Shown here one piece after another: positions 1 to 5,616 of a DNA stretch of 13,353 nucleotides. The stretch comes from JBFHRB01 sp041591915 (lineage in GTDB: Bacteria > Actinomycetota > Nitriliruptoria > Nitriliruptorales > Nitriliruptoraceae): assembly GCA_041591915.1 (NCBI GenBank), contig JBFHRB010000069.1, forward strand, positions 1 to 13,353. The letters are read 5' to 3'. Below the pieces are notes generated by a model. That model did no database searches. It worked only from the letters and a program-made list of their open reading frames with translations, and was not told where the DNA came from. The first letter of the stretch is position 1, and each line of letters starts with the position of its first letter. The translations under genes and the position numbers were made by a program.

Positions 1-2
1 AC

Positions 3-602
3 GACGTCGGTGAGCTCTGGATCGGCGACGACCGGCTCGAGGTCGCACGCGTGCGCGCGGATGGTCGCGGGGTCTGGCACTGGGTGAGCTCGGGGGACGG
101 GACGCTCGACGCGCTGCCCGGTGCCGGGACCGCCCTGCGTGGCCAGGTCGACTGGGAGCGGCGTTACCGGCTCATGCGGACGCACACGGCCATGCACGCG
201 CTGTGCGGTGTGGTGTGGGAGCGGTTCAGGAGCCCGGTCACGGGCGGGGACATGAAGCCCGGTGAGGGCCGCCTCGACTTCGAACTGCCCGACTGGAGCG
301 CGGACGAGCGCGACCCTCTCGAGGAGGAGCTGAACCGCCAGATCGCGGCGCACCGCCCGGTGGAGATCAGCGTGCTCCCGCGGGAGGAGGCGGACCAGGA
401 CCCGTCCCTGATCCGGACGAAGGTCAGCCTGCTCCCACCTTCACTGCGGGAGGTCCGTGTCGTCGACATCGTCGGCCTCGACCGCCAGGCGGACGGCGGA
501 ACCCACGTCAACAACACCGAGGAGGTCGGACGCGTACGGATCACGAAGGTCGAGTCGAAGGGCAAGGGCTTCCGACGCATCCGCCTGGCCGTCGACGACT
601 GA
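3..602 (+). CDS. Alanyl-tRNA editing protein (AlaX family), 5' end missing
   Basis: This is the C-terminal 199 codons of a free-standing AlaX-type editing protein. The frame is open to the left edge, so the start lies outside the window. The family hydrolyses mischarged Ser-tRNA(Ala) or Gly-tRNA(Ala) in the cytoplasm. The first Zn-binding motif is visible as HTAMH (His codons at 183 and 195), preceded by the family-typical 'VDWERRYRLMRTHTAMH'. The second motif reads QADGGTHV, followed by 'EEVGRVRITKVESKGKG', the usual ending of the AlaRS second additional domain. In many family members this second motif is CGGTH. Here the Cys position is Asp (codon 492-494) while the His (504-506) is kept. 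The family is normally somewhat over 200 residues long, so probably only a short N-terminal piece is missing. A methionine codon does not occur early in the frame; a GTG at 51 lies inside the conserved fold and is unlikely to be the start. A MOSC gene follows 22 nt downstream, probably in the same operon. Confidence 0.88.
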   Translation, partial: DVGELWIGDDRLEVARVRADGRGVWHWVSSGDGTLDALPGAGTALRGQVDWERRYRLMRTHTAMHALCGVVWERFRSPVTGGDMKPGEGRLDFELPDWSADERDPLEEELNRQIAAHRPVEISVLPREEADQDPSLIRTKVSLLPPSLREVRVVDIVGLDRQADGGTHVNNTEEVGRVRITKVESKGKGFRRIRLAVDD

Positions 603-611
603 CGGCCGAGC

Positions 612-619
612 AGGGGAGG
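612..619 (+). promoter_or_regulatory. Strong Shine-Dalgarno site of the MOSC gene
   Basis: AGGGGAGG sits 5 nt before the ATG at 625 and decides the start of the MOSC gene. It lies in the 22-nt gap after the AlaX stop codon. Confidence 0.7.
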
Positions 620-624
620 CTGGG

Positions 625-1401
625 ATGCGCGTTGCCGCGCTCTGGCGCTATCCGGTCAAGTCGCTCCGCGGGGAGTGGCTCACGGAGGCGCCGTTGACGC
701 GCACGGGCCTGGGTGGCGATCGGGCCTGGGCCTTCGTCGACGACGCCACCGGTGACGTCCTGTCCGCGAAGGCGGTCGCGAAGCTGCTCGACGGCACGGC
801 GGTGATCCGAGACGGCCGCCCGGTGGTCGTCCTTCCCGACCAGACCCAGCTCGAGGCCACGGACCCGGCGAACTGGCCGAGCTTCATGCGGTGGCTCGGC
901 TGCCACGTCCGGGTGGTGGCCGCCAGGCCGGGCATCGAGGCCGGGTTCACGATCCCGCCGAACGAGCTCGATCCCGATGACGAGCCATCCCGATTGGACT
1001 GCCCGCCGGGGACGTTCTTCGACGACGCTCCCGTCCACGCCCTGACCACGGCCAGCCTCCGCGCGGCCGCCGCCCTGGCGCCGCAGCTCCACTGGGACGC
1101 GCGCCGCTTCCGGCCGAACATCGTGGTCGAGGTGGCGGAGGACGGCTTCGTCGAGGACGGGTGGGTGGGTCGGCGCCTGCGCGTCGGCGAGGTCGAGTTC
1201 GAGGTCGCCAGGACCACGGGCCGATGCATCGTGACGACGCACGGGCAGGGCCCCGGTCGCGATGGCTCGGCGGTGCTGCCGGTCGAGCGCGACGTCCTGC
1301 GGCGGCTCAGGTCCGAGCGTGACGGGCGACTCGGTGTCTACCTGCGCCCACTCGGTGAGGGCGTGGTGCGCCGCGAGGACCCCGTGACGTTGCTCGGCTG
1401 A
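625..1401 (+). CDS. MOSC domain-containing protein (YcbX-like)
   Basis: A 258-residue protein with an N-terminal MOSC beta-barrel domain (about residues 1-95, opening 'RVAALWRYPVKSLRGE', with 'GLGGDRAWAFVD') and a MOSC domain (about 115-255). MOSC proteins bind or transfer sulfur in connection with the molybdenum cofactor, or form part of molybdoenzymes such as mARC and YcbX. The conserved Cys is present as Cys201 in 'TTGRCIVTT'. The ATG at 625 is chosen because AGGGGAGG (612-619) lies 5 nt upstream and the family's N-terminal motif starts immediately after it; the longer upstream frame overlaps the AlaX gene and is unlikely. There is no signal peptide or membrane segment, so it is probably cytoplasmic. 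The gene ends 1 nt from the stop of the convergent permease gene, leaving no room for a separate terminator. The substrate is unknown; N-hydroxylated compound reduction is one family possibility but cannot be shown here. Confidence 0.9.
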   Translation: MRVAALWRYPVKSLRGEWLTEAPLTRTGLGGDRAWAFVDDATGDVLSAKAVAKLLDGTAVIRDGRPVVVLPDQTQLEATDPANWPSFMRWLGCHVRVVAARPGIEAGFTIPPNELDPDDEPSRLDCPPGTFFDDAPVHALTTASLRAAAALAPQLHWDARRFRPNIVVEVAEDGFVEDGWVGRRLRVGEVEFEVARTTGRCIVTTHGQGPGRDGSAVLPVERDVLRRLRSERDGRLGVYLRPLGEGVVRREDPVTLLG

Positions 1402-1402
1402 G

Positions 1403-2155
1403 TCAGAGCTCGCGTGTCCGCAGTCGCCGGGTCGCCCACCACCAGGCGCCGGCGCCCGTCACGCCGGCGACGGCCAGCGACCGCAGGAAGTCGCCGCTGG
1501 GGCGGCCCCGGATGGTCTCGTCCACCGCACCGAGCAGCTCGCTCGGAAGCCAGGGCTCGAGCCACGAGACCAGCCCCAGCGCCGGCAGGGCGATCAGCGT
1601 GCCGAGTGTCCACAGGACGATGGAGAGGACGCGCTCACTGATCGAGGATGCGACCGCGGTCAGCAGGATCGCCCAGGCGAGGTAGGCGACCCCGAGCAGC
1701 GTCCCGATCACGAGGGGGCCGATGTCCAGGGGGCCGAGCAGGATGCGGGTCAGCGCATAGGCAACGGCTGTCCCGAGCAGGTGCACGGTGACGGCGAACA
1801 GCGTCGCCGCGACGTAGCGCGGCAGCAGCAACTGCGCGGGGTCGGCGACCCGCGTCCTCAGGAAGACGGCCCATTCGGGCCGGGTGTCGAACGCGAGGGT
1901 TCCGGCCGAGACGATGACGACCGTGAGGAGGCCGAGTTGCGACACGTTCGCCGTGAACTGCGTGATGCCGTCGACGGGTACACCCTGGGGGATCAGCTCG
2001 GCGGCGTCACCGAGCCCGCCGATGGCCTCGAGGAGCTGGCGGATGTACCGCGCCGTCAACGGTCCGGTGATGGCGAAGAATCCGTAGACGGCCGTCAGCG
2101 CCACCCACTTCCGGGTGCGGAGGTGGCGCAGCAGCTCCAGGCGCCAGAGCGTCAT
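1403..2155 (-). CDS. ABC-2-type transporter permease
   Basis: A 250-residue hydrophobic protein with about six predicted membrane segments (roughly 17-35, 71-89, 114-138, 143-170, 175-199 and 224-241). This is the usual size and layout of one ABC-2 export permease subunit. It starts with a short basic N-terminus ('LRHLRTRKW') and ends with an Arg-rich tail ('RRLRTREL'), both expected to face the cytoplasm. The ATG at 2155 overlaps the ATPase stop codon as ATGA, so translation is probably coupled and the two products form one transporter. The Thr-Arg-Pro motif after segment 2 ('FDTRPEWAVFLRTRV') resembles the cytoplasmic loop in which such permeases contact the ATPase. The exported substrate cannot be told from sequence. 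The gene runs convergently into the MOSC gene with a 1-nt gap. Confidence 0.87.
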   Translation of the reverse strand: MTLWRLELLRHLRTRKWVALTAVYGFFAITGPLTARYIRQLLEAIGGLGDAAELIPQGVPVDGITQFTANVSQLGLLTVVIVSAGTLAFDTRPEWAVFLRTRVADPAQLLLPRYVAATLFAVTVHLLGTAVAYALTRILLGPLDIGPLVIGTLLGVAYLAWAILLTAVASSISERVLSIVLWTLGTLIALPALGLVSWLEPWLPSELLGAVDETIRGRPSGDFLRSLAVAGVTGAGAWWWATRRLRTREL

Positions 2156-3156
2156 CGCACCATCTCCAGGAAGACGGTCTCGAGGTCCGTCGCCGGCGTG
2201 AAGGAGACCAGCGCCACGCCCGCCTCCACGAGTGCCCCGGCGATGTGGTCTTCGGCCGCGGCGGCATCCACGACGTCGAGGTCGATGATCCCGGGACCGG
2301 TGAGCGTCGCGGCCTCGACCCAGTCCCGGCCCTCGAGGGTCGCGACGAGCCCCGTCGGGTTCCCGCGCACGACGAGCCGGTAGCGCGCCGTCACGTGCGC
2401 GAGCAGCTCGCGCAGGGGGCCCTGGTAGCGGAGCGTCCCGCGATCGATCACCCCGACGGTGTCGCACACGCGCTGGACGTCGGCGAGCACGTGGGTCGAG
2501 AGCACGACCGTGCGCTCGCCCGCGAGGGAGACGAGCAGGTCGAGGACCTCACGGCGGCCGGCCGGGTCGAGGGCGGCAGACGGCTCGTCGAGCAGCAGCA
2601 CCTCCGGCTGGCCGACGAGGCAGGCAGCGATCCCGAGGCGTTGCAGCATCCCTCGGCTGAACCCGCCGGTGCGGCGGCTGGCCGCCTCGGCGAGGCCGGC
2701 CCGGTCCAGGGCCTCACCCACGGCCGAGCTCGGTTGCTCGGGCGCGACGAGGTGACGCGCCAGGTCCACCACCTCGGACGCCGTGAGCCACGGCTCGAAC
2801 TTCGGCGTGTCCGGGAGGACGGCGACGCGAGAGCGTTCCACCGCGAGGTCGATCTCACCGGCGCTCGGAGCACGCAGACCCGCCAGCATCGACAGGAGCG
2901 TCGTCTTGCCGGCACCGTTGGGGCCGATCAGGCCGTAGACCGACCCGCGCGGGACGTGCAGGTCGACGTCGTCGACCGCGACCACGTCGGCGTACTCCTT
3001 CCGCAGGCCGCGCGTGGCGACGACCGCCTCGCCCGAAGGTGGCGGCGAGCGCAACTCGTCGAGGCGCAGGTGGGACGAGGTCGACGTCGGTGGGCCCGTC
3101 GGGGGTGGTAGCTCGGGCCCGCTCGCGGGGGTCGAGGGTGGGGGCGGCTCGCTCAC
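2152..3156 (-). CDS. ABC transporter ATP-binding protein (ABC-2/DrrA type)
   Basis: A 334-residue ATPase that would energise the downstream permease. The nucleotide-binding domain starts near residue 44 ('VVATRGLRKEYADVVAVDDV'). It has Walker A GPNGAGKT (78-85), signature FSRGM (166-170; YSxGM-like signatures are common in this group), Walker B LLLDEP (187-192), and the switch His222 in STH. The Q-loop position reads 'VLPDTPKF', so the usual Gln is replaced. About 75 residues follow the domain and may form a small regulatory domain. The GTG at 3156 is preferred because a TAGAGT -10 box lies exactly 7 nt upstream; it gives an unusual 43-residue Pro/Ser/Thr-rich N-terminal extension. Longer readings into the divergent aminotransferase gene are antisense shadow. 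The ORF ends in the ATGA overlap with the permease. The start is less certain than the domain assignment. Confidence 0.9.
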   Translation of the reverse strand: MSEPPPPSTPASGPELPPPTGPPTSTSSHLRLDELRSPPPSGEAVVATRGLRKEYADVVAVDDVDLHVPRGSVYGLIGPNGAGKTTLLSMLAGLRAPSAGEIDLAVERSRVAVLPDTPKFEPWLTASEVVDLARHLVAPEQPSSAVGEALDRAGLAEAASRRTGGFSRGMLQRLGIAACLVGQPEVLLLDEPSAALDPAGRREVLDLLVSLAGERTVVLSTHVLADVQRVCDTVGVIDRGTLRYQGPLRELLAHVTARYRLVVRGNPTGLVATLEGRDWVEAATLTGPGIIDLDVVDAAAAEDHIAGALVEAGVALVSFTPATDLETVFLEMVR

Positions 3157-3163
3157 GCCACGG

Positions 3164-3169
3164 ACTCTA
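3164..3169 (-). promoter_or_regulatory. Putative leaderless promoter -10 (TAGAGT) of the ABC operon
   Basis: Read on the minus strand, TAGAGT is followed by 7 nt and then the GTG start at 3156. This is the TAnnnT-N7-start layout of actinobacterial leaderless mRNAs. No convincing -35 box is visible. Confidence 0.5.
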
Positions 3170-3201
3170 GGTCGGGGAACTCGCGTCGCGACGGCGCCGA
3201 G

Positions 3202-3207
3202 TAGCGT
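3202..3207 (+). promoter_or_regulatory. Putative -10 box (TAGCGT) of the aminotransferase gene
   Basis: TAGCGT lies 12 nt before the ATG at 3220, which would give a leader of only about 5-6 nt and no room for a Shine-Dalgarno site. The same hexamer appears at 4421-4426 and 12979-12984, ahead of two other genes. No clear -35 box is seen. Confidence 0.45.
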
Positions 3208-3219
3208 CGGCGGCGGCCG

Positions 3220-4395
3220 ATGGAAGGCACGAGGGTGGCGGTCCTGCCGTCGCAGCGGCACCTGTTCGAGATCCCGCCCGACATCGCGTACCTGAACGTG
3301 GCCTACATGGCCCCGAGCCTGCGGGACGTGACGGAGGCGGGCTGCGCTGCGGTGCGCCGGAAGGCGTCGCCCTGGGACATCGCGCCCAGCGACTTCTTCA
3401 CGACCGCCGACGAGCTCCGGACCGCCTTCGCGCAGCTGCTGGCTTCCACGTCGGGGCCGGTCGAGGGACTCGACGCCGACGGCGTCGCGCTCGTCGCGTC
3501 GGTCAGCTACGCGATGGGCATCGCCGCCTCGAACCTCCCTCTCGCTGCCGGTCAGCGTGTCCTGGTCCTGGACGAGCAGTTCCCGTCGAACGTCTACCCA
3601 TGGCGCTCGCGCGCAGCGGAGATCGGGGCGGAGGTGGCCGTGGTCCCCAGGCCGGCCGACGATGACTGGACCTCGGCGATACTCGAAGCGATCGATGACC
3701 GTGTCGCGGTCGCGGCGCTGCCGAACGTCCACTGGACCGATGGCACGCTGATCGACCTGGCCGCGGTCAGGCAGGGGCTCGACGACGTCGGTGCAGCGCT
3801 CGCGCTCGATGTCACCCAGTCGCTCGGTGCGCTCCCGGTCGATCTCGCCCAGGTGCGGCCGGACTTCCTGGTGGCGGCCGCCTACAAGTGGCTGCTGGGG
3901 CCCTACTCCCAGGCCTACCTCTACGTGGCTCCCGAGCATCGGGAGGGTCGGCCCCTGGAGTACAACTGGATCACCCGGAAGGGCTCCGTCGACTTCTCCC
4001 GCCTCGTGGACTACCGCGACGACTTCGACGAGGGCGCACGTCGGTTCGACGTCGGCGAGCGCAGCAACTTCGCGCTGCTCCCGATGGGGCTGGCGGCCCT
4101 GCGCCAGATCCTGGACTGGGGTGTCGAGTCCATCGCGGACACGGCCGCCGCGTGGTCACGCCGGTTCGCGTCTGCGACCGCGGAGCTCGGCTACCGGCCC
4201 GTCGCCGAGGAGCGTCGCGGACCGCACCTGCTCGGGCTTCGCTCGCCCGCAGGCCTGCCGACAGGTCTCGCGGAGCGACTTCGCGAGAACGGCGTGTCGG
4301 TCAGCGTCCGCGGGTCGTCGGTGCGCGTCAGCTCGCACGTGTACGTCGAGGACGGCGATGTCGAGCGCCTGCTCGACGCCCTGGCGCGGCGGTGA
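3220..4395 (+). CDS. Class V PLP-dependent aminotransferase
   Basis: A 391-residue fold-type I PLP enzyme of the class V group (cysteine desulfurase, isopenicillin N epimerase and kynureninase relatives). The cofactor Lys is Lys223 in 'AAAYKWLLGPY'. The Asp that binds the pyridine nitrogen is Asp197 in 'LALDVTQSLGALPVDL', followed by Gln200. 'PNVHWTDG' is the conserved strand before it. The N-terminal 'YLNVAYMAPSLRDV' matches the usual 'YLN.a..gp.p..v' opening. The C-terminal small domain is complete, ending 'VYVEDGDVERLLDAL'. No active-site Cys loop typical of SufS or IscS desulfurases is evident, so a desulfurase role is unlikely. The reaction is therefore unassigned. The gene is monocistronic and divergent from the ABC transporter across 63 bp, so co-regulation with the exporter is possible. 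The ATG at 3220 is preferred; a GTG at 3235 is an alternative. Confidence 0.88.
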   Translation: MEGTRVAVLPSQRHLFEIPPDIAYLNVAYMAPSLRDVTEAGCAAVRRKASPWDIAPSDFFTTADELRTAFAQLLASTSGPVEGLDADGVALVASVSYAMGIAASNLPLAAGQRVLVLDEQFPSNVYPWRSRAAEIGAEVAVVPRPADDDWTSAILEAIDDRVAVAALPNVHWTDGTLIDLAAVRQGLDDVGAALALDVTQSLGALPVDLAQVRPDFLVAAAYKWLLGPYSQAYLYVAPEHREGRPLEYNWITRKGSVDFSRLVDYRDDFDEGARRFDVGERSNFALLPMGLAALRQILDWGVESIADTAAAWSRRFASATAELGYRPVAEERRGPHLLGLRSPAGLPTGLAERLRENGVSVSVRGSSVRVSSHVYVEDGDVERLLDALARR

Positions 4396-4420
4396 ATCTC
4401 CCCATGGTCGCCCGCTGGGC

Positions 4421-4426
4421 TAGCGT
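4421..4426 (+). promoter_or_regulatory. Putative -10 box (TAGCGT) of the EAL gene
   Basis: TAGCGT in the 97-bp gap between the aminotransferase and the EAL gene. No start codon lies 7 nt downstream, so an mRNA started here would carry a leader of about 60 nt, unlike the leaderless sites elsewhere in the window. Confidence 0.35.
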
Positions 4427-4452
4427 CGACCCATCGTTGGGACTCTGGAAGG

Positions 4453-4472
4453 ACCCGTCGGCGCAGACGGGT
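4453..4472 (+). promoter_or_regulatory. Perfect hairpin in the leader of the EAL gene
   Basis: ACCCGTC (4453-4459) pairs perfectly with GACGGGT (4466-4472) around a six-base loop (GGCGCA), and is followed directly by a G-run (4473-4478). An outer pairing of GGACT (4440-4444) with AGTCC (4483-4487) could enclose it. It lies 20 nt before the GTG start and could expose or hide the G-rich ribosome-binding region. It does not match c-di-GMP riboswitch cores that I know. Confidence 0.4.
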
Positions 4473-4492
4473 GGGGGGTACAAGTCCTGATC

Positions 4493-5335
4493 GTGACTGG
4501 AACCGTGGACCCGAGCATCGACGTGCTCGAGGTCGCCGAGCGGACGGTGCCTGGCATCGTCGGACTTCCCGAGGACGACGCGGGGCGGTTCGTGCTGCAC
4601 TTCCAGCCGACGGTCGCCATCGGGACGGGTGCGGTCATCGGGGTCGAGGCGTTGCTGCGTTGGCAGCACGATGCCCTCGGCGTCGCGGCCCCGGGCGGGT
4701 GGCTGACCCGGATCGAGGCGACGGGGGCGATCCACCGCCTCGGGCAGTGGACCCTGCGGGCGGGCATCGGCACGCTGGCGCACCTCCAGCAGGTCGCTGG
4801 GCCGGACTTCCACATGGGCATCAACGTCTCCCCGCTGCACCTGCTCGACGCCGACGTGGTCGGTGCCGTGTCGGCGGCGCTGGACGAGCACGGCGTCGCT
4901 CCCGAGACGGTCACGATCGAGCTGACGGAGACCTCGCTCTTCGCCGACGTCGACGCGATCCGCGAGCAGATCGTCGCGATCCGTGGCCTGGGCTGCCGGA
5001 TCGCGCTGGACGACTTCGGGGTCGGGTACTCGAGTCTGCAGCACCTGCACCGGCTGCCCGTCGACGTCCTCAAGCTCGACCGCAGCTACGTCAACGGCCT
5101 CGGGGTCGACAAGGCGGGGACGGTGATCGTGCAGGGCGTCCTTCGGATCGCCCGCGGCCTGCACGTCACGACGATCGCCGAGGGGGTCGAGTCCACCGAA
5201 CTCCGGGACGCGTTGCACGACCTCGGCTGCGCGTACGCGCAGGGGTTCCTCTACGACGCGGCGCTCCCCGTCGATGCGCTCGAGCGGCTGCTCGCGACGC
5301 ACCCGGCCTATGCGCCGCTGCGCGCTGGCGCCTGA
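4493..5335 (+). CDS. Stand-alone EAL-domain cyclic di-GMP phosphodiesterase
   Basis: A 280-residue protein made almost wholly of one EAL domain (about residues 30-270), with no GGDEF, PAS or membrane segment. EAL enzymes linearise c-di-GMP to pGpG in the cytoplasm. The catalytic set looks complete: Glu52 in the EAL motif (52-54, 'GVEALLRW'), Asn111 ('INVS'), Glu143 and Glu146 ('IELTET'), Asp173-Asp174 ('LDDFGVGYSSL'), Lys194 ('LKLDRSYV'), Glu230 ('AEGVES') and the Gln of 'AYAQGFLY'. Enzymatic activity is therefore likely, rather than a degenerate c-di-GMP receptor. The start is uncertain: GTG at 4493 follows a G-rich stretch (4470-4478) by 14 nt, and a GTG at 4505 is also possible. The gene is preceded by a structured leader and ends 13 nt before the stop of the convergent small acidic protein gene. 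No partner cyclase is in the window. Confidence 0.92.
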   Translation: MTGTVDPSIDVLEVAERTVPGIVGLPEDDAGRFVLHFQPTVAIGTGAVIGVEALLRWQHDALGVAAPGGWLTRIEATGAIHRLGQWTLRAGIGTLAHLQQVAGPDFHMGINVSPLHLLDADVVGAVSAALDEHGVAPETVTIELTETSLFADVDAIREQIVAIRGLGCRIALDDFGVGYSSLQHLHRLPVDVLKLDRSYVNGLGVDKAGTVIVQGVLRIARGLHVTTIAEGVESTELRDALHDLGCAYAQGFLYDAALPVDALERLLATHPAYAPLRAGA

Positions 5336-5348
5336 GCGAGCCCGGCTG

Positions 5349-5615
5349 TCAGGGGTTCGAGGGCTCGTCGTCCTCGATCTCGCCCTCCCCGGTGTCGTCG
5401 CCGCCGTCGCCCGTGGCGTCGCCCTCGGCCAGGAGACGGTCGAGCACCGGGTCACCGGGGGGCGGCAGCTCCTCGCGCAGGACGCCCTTGCCACCGTCAT
5501 CGGGGCAGGTGTCCTGCCAGGGCAGGAGCTCGCGACGGCAGATGAGGCAGGCGCGCAGGCCGAGGTCGATCCCCAGCTCGTCCCCGCTCAGGTCCTGCTT
5601 CCGCTCGAGTGCCAC
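5349..5615 (-). CDS. Small Cys-containing acidic protein, unknown function
   Basis: An 88-residue protein that I do not recognise. An N-terminal segment contains 'CLICRRELLPWQDTCPDDGG', with Cys23, Cys26 and Cys37. This looks like a zinc-ribbon knuckle (CxxC-x10-C), but the usual fourth ligand is absent and there is no His. Residues 51-66 are Pro/Leu-rich, and about 64-86 form a strongly acidic Gly/Asp/Glu tail. The GTG start at 5615 lies 1 nt after the acylase stop (TGAcGTG), with AGGAAG (5631-5626) 10 nt upstream, so translation is probably coupled to the acylase. The longer antisense-frame reading through the acylase is rejected. No signal peptide is visible. Gene order suggests a job linked to the acylase, but nothing in the sequence proves it. 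It is convergent with the EAL gene. Confidence 0.7.
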   Translation of the reverse strand: MALERKQDLSGDELGIDLGLRACLICRRELLPWQDTCPDDGGKGVLREELPPPGDPVLDRLLAEGDATGDGGDDTGEGEIEDDEPSNP

Positions 5616-5616
5616 G

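Noticed and set aside
3157..3939. N-terminal extension of the ABC ATPase into the aminotransferase gene
   Set aside because: The region is antisense to conserved aminotransferase motifs, and a -10 box with a GTG 7 nt downstream marks a better start at 3156.
4421..4492. Known c-di-GMP riboswitch before the EAL gene
   Set aside because: The conserved core segments of the GEMM-I and class II riboswitches that I know are not visible; only a simple hairpin is supported.
5337..5367. Bidirectional terminator between the EAL and small-protein genes
   Set aside because: CGAGCCC and GGGCTCG can pair, but the loop is 17 nt, the stem overlaps the coding end of the small-protein gene, and there is no T-run. 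Support is too weak.
4328..5500. 390-codon open frame on the minus strand opposite the EAL gene
   Set aside because: Antisense to a complete EAL domain, with Arg/Asp-rich sequence and no domain. The real minus-strand gene here is the small protein at 5349-5615 in another context.
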